Shown here: piece by piece, positions 35,935-46,100 of the stretch
Layout of the letters: each line of letters opens with the position of its first letter
Position numbering within the stretch: the stretch's first letter is position 1
From: Clostridia bacterium
Lineage (GTDB): Bacteria; Bacillota; Clostridia; Christensenellales; DTU072
DNA length: 64,000 nucleotides
Direction: 5' to 3'
Assembly: GCA_016297005.1 (NCBI GenBank)
Contig: JAEDHK010000006.1
Span: 46,925 to 110,924 of the forward strand
The notes under the pieces: generated by a model
What the model was told of the DNA's origin: nothing
What the model saw: the letters and a program-made list of their open reading frames with translations, nothing else
Database searches by the model: none
Made by a program: the position numbers and the translations under genes

Positions 35935-36797
35935 TGGACAGAATATTGACAGGCACCGTTTTCGGCGGCTATGCGCGAGTGGCCGTGATCACGTTGACGG
36001 ACGCCGTAAACGAAGAAATAAGATTGCACGATCTGAGTCCGCTTTCGGCCGCCGCGCTGGGACGCGCCATGACGGCCGGCGCATATATCGGAGCCAATTT
36101 GAAAAACAAAGAAGACGTATTCAGTATTTCCGTAAAAGGAGACGGCTGTATCGGAGGGGTGGTCGTCGCCGGTAACGGCGACGGTACCCTTCGCGGGTAC
36201 GTCGCCAACCCTCACGCCGAGTTGCCCTTAAAGGCCAACGGTCACCTGGACGTTGGACAAGGGATCGGATCGGGAACGTTTACGGTCTGTAAGGATCTCG
36301 GGTTAAAAGAGCCGTACAACGGTACTTGCGAATTGGTAACGGGCGAGATCGCCGAAGACTTTGCCGAGTACCTCGCAAAAAGCGAAGGCATAAACAGCGC
36401 CGTGGCTTTGGGCGTACTCAACGACAAAAACGGGTGCGTGTCGGCGGGCGGCGTGATAGCGGAGGCAATGCCGGGCATTACCGAAGACATGCTCGTTATG
36501 TTGGAGGACGTTATGAGTAATTTCGGCGCGGTCAGCACCGTTTTAAAAGAAAAAACGCCCGAAGAGATATTTGACTTTTATTTTTCGCACCTTGACGCGG
36601 AAAGGTTTTCCGCGAGAGAATTGAGGCTGAAATGCTCTTGCGGCGTAGAGAAGATCACGGACGCATTAAGGAGTATCGGGAAAGAGGAGTGCGAAAACAT
36701 CATAAAAGAAAACGGCTCGATCGAAGTCAGTTGTCACTTTTGTGAAAAGAAATACGTTTTCACACAAAAAGACGTGGAGAGAATATGGGAAAAATAG
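35934..36797 (+). CDS. hslO: Redox-regulated chaperone Hsp33
   Basis: 287 residues. The N-terminal holdase domain (RILTGTVFGGYARVAVI, TAGAYIGANLKN, GGVVVAGNGDGTLRGYV) is followed by the C-terminal zinc switch: Cys234-x-Cys236 in CSCGVEK and Cys267-x2-Cys270 in CHFCEKK. When the four cysteines oxidise, zinc is released and the protein binds unfolding clients in the cytosol. The start overlaps the valS stop (TAATG) and the 3' end overlaps the next gene by 13 bases, so the chaperone sits in a tightly coupled series. Confidence 0.95.
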   Translation: MDRILTGTVFGGYARVAVITLTDAVNEEIRLHDLSPLSAAALGRAMTAGAYIGANLKNKEDVFSISVKGDGCIGGVVVAGNGDGTLRGYVANPHAELPLKANGHLDVGQGIGSGTFTVCKDLGLKEPYNGTCELVTGEIAEDFAEYLAKSEGINSAVALGVLNDKNGCVSAGGVIAEAMPGITEDMLVMLEDVMSNFGAVSTVLKEKTPEEIFDFYFSHLDAERFSARELRLKCSCGVEKITDALRSIGKEECENIIKENGSIEVSCHFCEKKYVFTQKDVERIWEK

Positions 36798-38329
36798 AAC
36801 TGAATCTGACTTTTCCGGCGCTTATTCAGTACGCGACTGCGGCCATGGAAAAAAAACAATGGTACCTGGCCGTACAAAATCTGAACGAAGCGTACGGGAA
36901 GATCGGATCGCTTGAAGAAGAAAAAAAATTATATCTGACGTACGCCGATCTGTTCCTTGCCGTCGGCAATTCGCCTCTTGCACGCTACGCTCTTTTCAAA
37001 GCGGCTAAGACCGAATATAAAGGCGGATGTTTTTCGCTTGATTTCAATAGATTTTTGCCGGAGATGTCCTATGTTACGCCGATCGAAGAGGAAGAAGAGA
37101 CGCTCAGCGCCGATCACATCCTGATGTTCAATAAAATATCTCTTCTGATCTCGCAAAAGAAGTATACCGATGCGATCAAATTGTTTTTCAGCCTGCCGTT
37201 TAACAGGAGAAATATGGCCGGCGTGATCGACGCCTTATGCGTTGCGCTCAACGCCGACAGTAAGTTCGATCTGGATAATTATCTCGTTCCGCTTCTGCCG
37301 ATCATAGGAGAATATGCTTCCGGCGACGCCGAGTTCATTAATTTGCTTCTTTCCGGAGGAGAAAATACCCGTTTGCTCGCCGTAGAAGGGGTTAAGTATT
37401 TTGTGGACGACAACGAAGACGTCGACTTACTTCGGGATATGGGCGAAGTCTACTTCTTAGCTTCGGAATTTACATGCGCCAAACTTTTTTTCGAGAAGAT
37501 TCTTTCTTTATGCGAAATCGACGAAAGCGTGCTTTATTATATGTACGCGATTTCTCTTGCGTTGAAAGATACCGAATCCGCGGTAAAGTATCGGGCAAGA
37601 TATTTCGCCGTTTGCAGCTTTGCGCAACCGCCCATGCGTCTGATCGACCTTTGCGCAACGGCAACGAGAAAGAACGCCGCGACCGAATATCTTACGCTGA
37701 CGCCGGAACTGGACGAAAAATTATTTGCGGAGATATTGTCGACAGGCAAAAGCGAGATTGACGAAGACGCTTTTTTAAAGATCAGACAGTACTGTTGCGG
37801 CGGAAATCTGTATAACGTCACGATGACGATCAATCGGATTTTCGAATCGAAGGACAAGACGATCGCTTTTCAACTCTGCGCGAGCCTGCTTGAATCGGCT
37901 TTCGTCAGCAAAGAGGTAAAAAGGTTACTCCTCGAAGCGATGATCGACAACGGGTACGAAGGCATTTTGTCTTTTTCCTTGCCGGAAAGAGCGATGATCG
38001 TGGAAGCGTCACGCTTCCGTCATCGCTATGGGATCTGGAATAAAGTTTTTAAAGAAGCGACGACGTTGATCCTTTCGTCCAAAGAATACGTGCCTTATCA
38101 TAGCAACGTGCTCGCTTCCGCCGTGAAAAAGGGCTATGAAGTCCTCGGTTGCCCCGAATCGTTTGAAGAGGACGATTATCCGTTTTTTATGTTCGTTGCC
38201 ATTATTACGTACGTCGATCGTCTCGGAGAAAACGTGGACGTGCGGGACGTCGCCTCATTCTTTACTTTTTCTCCCGGAGAAATAGAAAGTTGGCTGACCA
38301 AATACGCTTTGAAAACACCGGTGCTATGA
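36785..38329 (+). CDS. Helical, TPR-like cytosolic protein of unknown function
   Basis: 514 residues, not recognised. There is no signal peptide or membrane helix. The sequence is a chain of amphipathic helices. Some stretches resemble TPR or solenoid pairs, for example KQWYLAVQNLNEAYGKIG, LYLTYADLFLAVGNSPLARY and DMGEVYFLASEFTCAKLFFE, where short helices alternate with Ala/Gly/Tyr positions. An acidic linker EEEEETLS lies near residue 100. The start overlaps the hslO end by 13 bases and the stop overlaps the next lipoprotein gene by four (ATGA). It may be a scaffold, but nothing in the sequence names a partner. Confidence 0.8.
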   Translation: MGKIELNLTFPALIQYATAAMEKKQWYLAVQNLNEAYGKIGSLEEEKKLYLTYADLFLAVGNSPLARYALFKAAKTEYKGGCFSLDFNRFLPEMSYVTPIEEEEETLSADHILMFNKISLLISQKKYTDAIKLFFSLPFNRRNMAGVIDALCVALNADSKFDLDNYLVPLLPIIGEYASGDAEFINLLLSGGENTRLLAVEGVKYFVDDNEDVDLLRDMGEVYFLASEFTCAKLFFEKILSLCEIDESVLYYMYAISLALKDTESAVKYRARYFAVCSFAQPPMRLIDLCATATRKNAATEYLTLTPELDEKLFAEILSTGKSEIDEDAFLKIRQYCCGGNLYNVTMTINRIFESKDKTIAFQLCASLLESAFVSKEVKRLLLEAMIDNGYEGILSFSLPERAMIVEASRFRHRYGIWNKVFKEATTLILSSKEYVPYHSNVLASAVKKGYEVLGCPESFEEDDYPFFMFVAIITYVDRLGENVDVRDVASFFTFSPGEIESWLTKYALKTPVL

Positions 38330-40050
38330 AAAAAAAGTTCTTGTTTGTATTTCTGATCGTCTTTCTCGTTTTTCTCGCGGCATGCAGTCCGCGGGAGCAA
38401 ACGTCTGAAACGGAACCCGTCGTCGTTCGTTTCGTCACAGACGGAACGAAGGTGGCCGCTGTTGTTGATCAATTGATCGAAGCTGAACCTTTATCGACCA
38501 AAGAGGGGTTTGTTTTGGAGGGATGGTACCAGGACAAGCAGTATGAAAAACGGATTGCTTTTCCGTTCCGCGCGCATGAGTCCTGCACGTTATACGCAAA
38601 ATGGATCGACAAAAACGTCGGAAATGAAGAACTCGTTTTTGTCAAGCGTAGCGACGATACTTTGGAAGTAACGTCCTGCGATACCGTTTGTCCCACGATC
38701 TGGATTCCCGATCAAAAGAACGGAAAGATTATTACGTCTCTTGCCTTTAACTTTATAAAAAATAAGACGCATCTTACGTTTATTCATATCGGTAAAAACG
38801 TGAACTCGATCGGAGAGACTTTTTCTCGTTGTTTGAGATTGCAGGAGATCGAAGTGGAAGAGGGTAACGAGAGTTGGACGTCGGAAGAGGGAGTGTTGTA
38901 TTCGGCCGACAAAAGCCTTTTATACGCCTATCCCGTAGCCAAAGAAGAAAAGACCTTTTCCGTTCCCGATTCCGTGACTGAACTCGGCGCCAACGCCTTT
39001 TCGTTTAACGTCTTTTTGCAGGAGTTATCCTTGGGTAAATCGGTCGTTATAAATCCCTCCAAACTGAAAAATATGGAGAGTTTGCAGAAGTTTATCGTTG
39101 ATGAAAAAAACGAAACGGTCTCTTCCAAAGACGGCGTTTTATACTCGGTCGACGGAAAACAGCTACTTATTTTTCCGGCCTGTTATACGAAAAAAACGTT
39201 TTCGATCGCTCCCGGAACGGAAGAAGTCGCCGAGAACGCATTTTATCGTTGCAACCTGACCTCGATCAACCTGAATAAAGAGCTTTCCGTATTTAACGCG
39301 CCTACGTCCGCACCCGCATTGACGGCGTATACGGTAGAAGAAGGGAACGCCTACTTTGTTTCTCGGGACGGCGTTTTGTTTATTGACGAGGGCAAGACCC
39401 TTTATAGGTTTCCTTTGGGAAAAAGCGGGGAATACGCCATCCCGTCGAATACGGAGGTCGTTTTCGATTTTGCGTTTTCGTATAGTGCCGTAGAAAAAGT
39501 TTCTTTCCCGGCGACGGTGACGACGATAGAGCGTTTTGCTTTTTCCGAATGTCAATCTCTGACCGAAATATCTTTTGCAGAAGACAGCAAATTGGAAAGG
39601 ATGGACGGATCTGCGTTTTCTCGCTGTTTTTCGCTGAAAAAAGCGTCTTTGACGAGCAGAGTGCCCCCTCAAACGGATTCCGGGTTGTTTTCTTCACACG
39701 CAGAAAATTTTACCGTGGTCATCCCTGCCTATACGGACGGACTTTATAAAGCCAAGTGGTCGTTTTTAACCGACGCTTTTTCGGCTACCGGCGCGGCGGT
39801 TATTCAATACGACCTTATTTTTGAAGCTCAGGGAGGAACTCCCGTTCCTGCGGTCCGCGCCGCGTATCTTCTGGAAGAACCGAAGACGACGCGAGAATCG
39901 GAAAGCGCAAACAATTATTATATTTTCCTCGGTTGGTACGACAATCCGGAGGGTACGGGAAATAAGATAGAATTTCCGTACGCGATAGAAGAAGATACGA
40001 CGCTTTATGCGGCTTGGGATATCGGTTTTTATACCAAACCCAATCCGTGA
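38326..40050 (+). CDS. LRR_5/InlB-repeat lipoprotein (BspA-like)
   Basis: 574 residues from the ATG at 38326, which overlaps the previous stop (ATGA). A more upstream in-frame ATG would place polar residues before the signal. The signal peptide FLFVFLIVFLVFLAAC ends in the lipobox LAAC. An InlB B-repeat-like unit (~35-100, ending CTLYAKW) is followed by BspA-type leucine-rich repeats (~145-460; SVTELGANAFSF, TEEVAENAFYRCNLTSINL, TTIERFAFSECQSLTEISF). A second InlB-like unit at the C-terminus contains YYIFLGWYDNPEG and ends DTTLYAAW. It should be tethered to the outer face of the membrane. Binding to host or microbial surfaces is inferred from BspA and internalin relatives. Confidence 0.88.
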   Translation: MKKKFLFVFLIVFLVFLAACSPREQTSETEPVVVRFVTDGTKVAAVVDQLIEAEPLSTKEGFVLEGWYQDKQYEKRIAFPFRAHESCTLYAKWIDKNVGNEELVFVKRSDDTLEVTSCDTVCPTIWIPDQKNGKIITSLAFNFIKNKTHLTFIHIGKNVNSIGETFSRCLRLQEIEVEEGNESWTSEEGVLYSADKSLLYAYPVAKEEKTFSVPDSVTELGANAFSFNVFLQELSLGKSVVINPSKLKNMESLQKFIVDEKNETVSSKDGVLYSVDGKQLLIFPACYTKKTFSIAPGTEEVAENAFYRCNLTSINLNKELSVFNAPTSAPALTAYTVEEGNAYFVSRDGVLFIDEGKTLYRFPLGKSGEYAIPSNTEVVFDFAFSYSAVEKVSFPATVTTIERFAFSECQSLTEISFAEDSKLERMDGSAFSRCFSLKKASLTSRVPPQTDSGLFSSHAENFTVVIPAYTDGLYKAKWSFLTDAFSATGAAVIQYDLIFEAQGGTPVPAVRAAYLLEEPKTTRESESANNYYIFLGWYDNPEGTGNKIEFPYAIEEDTTLYAAWDIGFYTKPNP

Positions 40051-40056
40051 CGACTC

Positions 40057-40095
40057 TTGACAGGCGAGGAGATATATGTTATTTTATAACATATA
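40057..40095 (+). promoter_or_regulatory. Promoter of the 2,120-residue lipoprotein, with palindrome on -10
   Basis: TTGACA (40057-40062), 17 bases, TATTTT (40080-40085). A perfect 10-bp inverted repeat with a TTT loop (40073-40082 with 40086-40095) covers the -10. This arrangement resembles that before the left-edge surface gene, although the bases differ. Confidence 0.6.
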
Positions 40096-40100
40096 GGATT

Positions 40101-43100
40101 ATGAAGATGAAAAGAAAAGTTTTGTGTGTGCTTATTTTTTTGTTGGCGGCGTGCCTCGGTATAATTGCCGTCGGTTGTACCACGACCGATTCTTCTTCGT
40201 CGGACGCCGAAAAGACGCCGAAATCCCTTCTCGTCACCGAAAAACATGAAGGGAGCTACTATATCGGCGAGGATATCGACCTTTCTGAGATTAAGTTTGT
40301 CGTCAATTATAGCGACAAGACGACCGAGTCGGTCACTTTGACCGATATTATGATCTCAGAAAAGGACAGAGAAAAGTTTTTTATCGTCGGCGTTCACTCC
40401 ATTACCATTTCTTACCTCGGACTTTCGACCCCCTTGCAGATATCCGTTTCGGAAAAAGCGGTCATAAACGAATATAAAGCGACCTTCTTCTCTCTCGGCG
40501 GAACAAACGTGGACGCGTTCAGTACCGATGTTATTACGGCTTTTCCCGTGCCTGAACGGGAAGGGTACATTTTCGACGGTTGGTACGTAGACGTTAATTT
40601 TAACGAGATCAATGCGGACGCGGCCTTTTCCGGCAAGCGAGCGAGAGAGCCCTATCGTTTATCCAAAGATACTTCTTTTTATGCCAAGTGGCTGGATAAA
40701 AGAACTTGCACCGTCACTTTTGTTTGCGACGCCGATATTATGCTTCCCATGCCGGCCGACTGGAACGTCCGTACGCAAGACGAACGCTTGCAGGTCGGCG
40801 ACGTATTGATTTCTTATCTCAGAGACGAAGAAGGCCTGATCTATGCGCAGACCGTTTCTCGTCAAGGAAAGGGTCACGTCACTCTGCCCGTCGATAAGAG
40901 GCTTTGGGCGGAGAGATCTCCGACGGATATCATGCAACCCGGCGATACTGTTTCTCGCTTCCAACAAGATAAAGACAAAAATTACATCAGTATGCGCGTC
41001 GCCCGTAAGGACGCCGTTCTTGCCGATTTTTCCGTTCATTACGGCGACAAATTCGACGTGGAAAGCTTTTTGCTTCCGTCCATCGACGCGGAGGGGCACG
41101 GCGTGTATATCGAGGGCAAAAAATTCGTTGAATGGAACGTTACCAACGGAAACGCCGATAAGGTGACCATCGATTTGTTAGTTCGCGCCAGTTTTCAGAC
41201 CGAAAAGTGCACCGTATGTATTTATTACTTCGATAGCAATAACAAAGAGATCAACGTTAATCATACCTACGATTACGGCTCGACTTTTGCTTACAGTTCT
41301 TATACGATGCCCACCAAAGAGGGACACACTACACGCTGGGTCGCTTATTATAATCATAGCAAAAAATACGTTTGTCCCAACTGTAACTATACGGAAACGA
41401 CCGATTATCTTGCCAATACCCTCTGTAAGGCTTGCGCCGAGGCCGACATGGAAGAAACCGGCTTTGAAGAAATGCCGGATGAATCGGGTTCGGTCATACT
41501 GACCGAGGAATATACTCTTATTCAGGCGTATCACGTCATCAATACGTACGATATCGTTATTCAGAACGGCGTCCCCGAACAAACGCAAGAGGCTCTTCGC
41601 TCCGGTAATATTCAGATGGAATACGTCTATGAAGATAAAGACGCCAAAAAGAATTTCTCCGTCGATTGGAATTCTTCTTTCGATTATACGACGTATACGC
41701 AGGATCCGAAACTGAATACGCCGGCCGCCATCAGCGACGGGTATTCTTCACAGTGGTGTTACGTTGTTCGCGACGCCAACGATAAGCAGATCTGGTATAA
41801 CGGCAGAGGTCAGATATGGTCCGACGCAGAAGAAGCTTTTGTAGAGCCGGAACGTCCGGAAGGGGAAGCGGAAAACTACTGGATACTCCGCGACGCACAA
41901 GGCGAATATCTCGCCACGATCAGGAGCGGCATTGCGACCGAGATTAAAGGTTCGGTCAACTTATACGCAAAATATCTGAAAAAGGACCGCGTCGTTAATC
42001 TCAGGCGCGAATACGAGAGCGTTCGGGGCGTTATGGTTCGATTGACTATTCCGTTCTACGACACGTTCAGCATGTATAATCCCTCTTCCTATGCCGATCC
42101 CAAGCGATATGTTTTTTCTCCCGATCGTACGCAGGAGAGCGATCCCGCCCCCGACCCGATTATTCGTGAGAAGTTAGAGGTTTACGAGCATGTCCGCGTG
42201 TATGAATTGTATTTGGCCAAACTCCGCTATGACGCTCTCAAGAGCATGATAGCCACATCGGCTTTTTCCGAAGAAAAACAGAACGATTTCGTTAAGTTCT
42301 TTATATGGATGTCGCTGAATGCCGAAGATATCGCCGCAATGAATACGATCTGTGCAACGGGCGGAAACTCCGGCACCTACGACGTGGTAAGCTTGCAAGC
42401 TGCGGTGGAGAGCCGCTTCGGCACAAGAGTTTATTTCAACGATAGTTTCACGGGGGTGTTTACTTCCTATCTGAACATGAAAAACAGTTATGGCGACAGC
42501 TTGTTTACCGCCGGGAACAGAGACGCGCTTATTGCGTTTTATAACCAACATGCCGCTATACTGAAAACTTATGAGCTCGGATATTCGGAAGATATTTTTA
42601 CGCGTGATATTTCGTTTGAAGACTTTGACATGACGTTCTGTCGACTGGCATATTTGTACTATCACGACACGGCTGGGTACAGGTTCTATAACAGACAGCT
42701 CGATCGTTCCAACGACACCTTCCTGAATTACGTTCATGCGAAAAACTATCGCTACGATTATCTCGGACTGTATCTTTCCGATCCCATTACGTACGCACAG
42801 TATGCCGTGTACGAGCGGTACAGAGCGGATTATGAAAAGAATCGCCTCAAGAGTTGCTATCTGTATTATTGCGCCGGATTGGAAAACCGCGAGGACGACG
42901 ATACGCGTATGATCCGCCTTTGTCTCTCGTCCAAAGAAAATATAGGAGAATTTTACTATTATTCCGACACGAACACCGTCGTTCAGGGCATGTCGGATTT
43001 TTACAGCGTAACGGACGGGTCGGAAGACTGGTCGATCGAGTGGTACAAGACGGCAGAAATGAACGTCTCCGGTAAAATCGACTTTTTACGCGACGCCATT

Positions 43101-46100
43101 ACGGTTATCGACGATACAAACCTGTATTGTAAAGATATCGATAACCGCCGGTACGAAATCACTTTCTATTACGACTACGATTTTACAAACGGAAGTTATA
43201 ACGAGGTAGAGATCTTCGAGTGCGCGAGTGTGGAAGAAATAAACCTTGCCGAGGGATTTGACGGCGGCGTCTTGCGCAACAAGAACGGCGTTATTTTGAA
43301 CTATGACTTTATCGGCTGGTACGACGTATCTTATTACGATTATTTATTGACCGGTTACCGTGGAAACGCGCTACTCATCACTGCTTCGCATTCGGAAAAC
43401 GTGACCTATTACGCGCATTATTTATGCACTACTACTTACACGATTAAGATTTCGGATACCACCCAATCTATGGCATATTCCGGTTTGGCTGAATTCAGCG
43501 ACGGTTATGCGGTAGAAGAAAACACCATCGAGTATAATCTCCCCGCAGGCAGTATACTTTCTCTTGCAGATATTTATAAAGGTATCCGTATCGGAGAAAA
43601 TTCTGTTGTATCCGGACAAGAATACTATCGTCAAAAGCGTTACGTCGATTATTACGAAGCCTACTACGATGTAAATAACGCGTCAACTCTTTACAATACG
43701 TTCTCGTTCTCGATAGACGTCTGCCGCGAGCTCATTGCCGCCTACCAAGGCTCTATCCGTAAGTATCAGGATATTCTGAGCTCGGTCAAGAAGCACGAGT
43801 ATTCCGATTACGAATTAAACGATTACGTTTATTACCTGACAAAGTATTCTCAGGCGTCCACGAAAACGGGAGACGCTTATATCCCGGACAGACGCGCGTT
43901 CGTTGCGGACTTTATCGCTATACTCGCCGATCTTTCCGAAAAGAATTATATCGACGTTTCTACCTTTACGTCCGAATTCGCCGATTACCTTATCCATGCC
44001 CAGGAGTATAAAGACAGTACCGGTCTTGCCGCGTTGCAGATGGACGAGTGGGACGTTTTCTATAAAAATTATTACGTCAAAGAAGGGGATATGTACGTTC
44101 CCGTTGCTGAGAACGCGGACTTTGACAGGAACGTGCGGTATTATACCTATATCGTGACCACGGACTATGAGTATGATCGCATTTTGTGCGCTATTCTCGA
44201 ACAATACGTCTTGTTCTTGGAAAAAGCCGACGAATACAAGACGAATTACGACAGTTACGTACTGCAACCGCGCCACCTGTATCTCGACTCGATGAACGAT
44301 ATCAACGCTTCTGCCGACTACGACTATGAAGGAGCGGGCGAAATGAAGTATAACTTCATTAATTGGTATCTCGATTCTTCTTACAGTACCGTATTCTTGG
44401 ACACGTATGACGACGAATACTATTTGGCGAACGATGAAGCTTATTTGGACAGCGCTTCGTGGGCAGACGTCTACACTCGTTATATGGTCTATGTTCCCGG
44501 GACCGGTTTTGTTGCGGCAAGCAACGTTTATTCCTCGACGACGAAGTATTATCTTTACAGTAAAGACGCATTTTTCGCCGCGTCGTTTGCTTCGCTTTCC
44601 GAATCGACCTGGTCGACCGACCGGGAACTGTTTTTTACGTATAATGCCGCCGCGAGAAAGTACGTACCCGCAACGGAAACGTACGATTCTTCTCTCGTCT
44701 ATTATACCAGATATAAGGACGTAACCAGCGTGATTTCCAATCGTCTGGTTGCCGGTTGGGACGTCAATAAAGCCAAGTATTTCACGAAAGAAGGCGACCT
44801 CTTCGTTAAGGCGACGGGCGCATATGATCCCGCTAAAGACTATTATGCGTCTTCTTCGATGTACATGTCTTTGGTGGTCAGTCGCGATATCGTTTTATAC
44901 GCCAAGTGGATGGATATCTCCCGCGGTAGCGAGGGCCTTGTGTACGAGCTCGTCACGGACAGCGTCAGCGGCGAAAAGTATTACGTCGTCATTGATTACG
45001 TCAATTATGAAGAAAGTCGTCAAGAGGGTTATTATTCGACTCAGCATCATTATTATTACGTTACGACCAACGATAACGGCATGATCCCCGAGGTCGTTGC
45101 GCAAGAGAACGAAATGATAGAATTGCAGATTCCGGCGTCCGTCTCTTCTTACGAAGAAGCGACCGCGCTCGCTGCGAGCATTTATGCCGCCGGTACCTGG
45201 AATACGGATTATTTGCGGTTTTTAATCTACAACACGATCAGTTTCAGCTACGAACCGGCGACAAAAACGTATAACGCGAACGCGATCTATTATGATCGTA
45301 ACAATCCGGTCCTTTATCCCGTCATCGGTATCAGGAAGAATGCTTTCGATAGATATAAGACGCATATCAACGTCGTCAACCTGCCGTTGAACCTTTACTT
45401 CATCGAGGAGGGCGCTTTTAATCTCTGTCCGATAGAAAACTTTACCCGGGCAAAACCGAGAACGTCGGAGACCGAGCTGGATTACGTCGTAGTGGATATT
45501 AATTCGGCCGAGATCGGTATCGCCGTCTACCAAAAGGACGCTTTTACCCGTACCATAATCGGTAGCGAAGAGACGCCGTACGTATATACCTTCCCGATGG
45601 CCAACACCCTCATTTCTTATGCGGTCGGGAATGAATCGTACAATAGTTACGGTGTGCTTGCCGGCACGAAAAACATCGGCGACGCCGCTTTCCGAAACAG
45701 CGTTCTTGTCAATATAGAATTACCCTCTACTGTGGAAAGAATAGGCGATTATGCTTACAGTAAGTCGTCCGTGACTGCATTCTATGCTTCAGCGGCTTTG
45801 ACGGAGATCGGCGAATACGCGTTTTCGCAATGTCTTTCGCTTTCCCGTGTGACTGCGGCGGAAAACGCCTCTTTAAGATATATCGGGAAAGACGCTTTCG
45901 AAGGCACCTCGTGGTTTAATCATCAGAAAGGTATCGTTAAACTGACCTGGATATCCAATTCTGCGCAAACAGGCGCATTGATCGGCTTTAACGTGGCGAC
46001 CGGCGGCGGCTTTGTAAACTATGATAAAGAAAACGGCGAATACGTCGTTTATGATGAAAACGGAAACGTTGACGCGAACGGCGAGTATTACGCCATTTCA

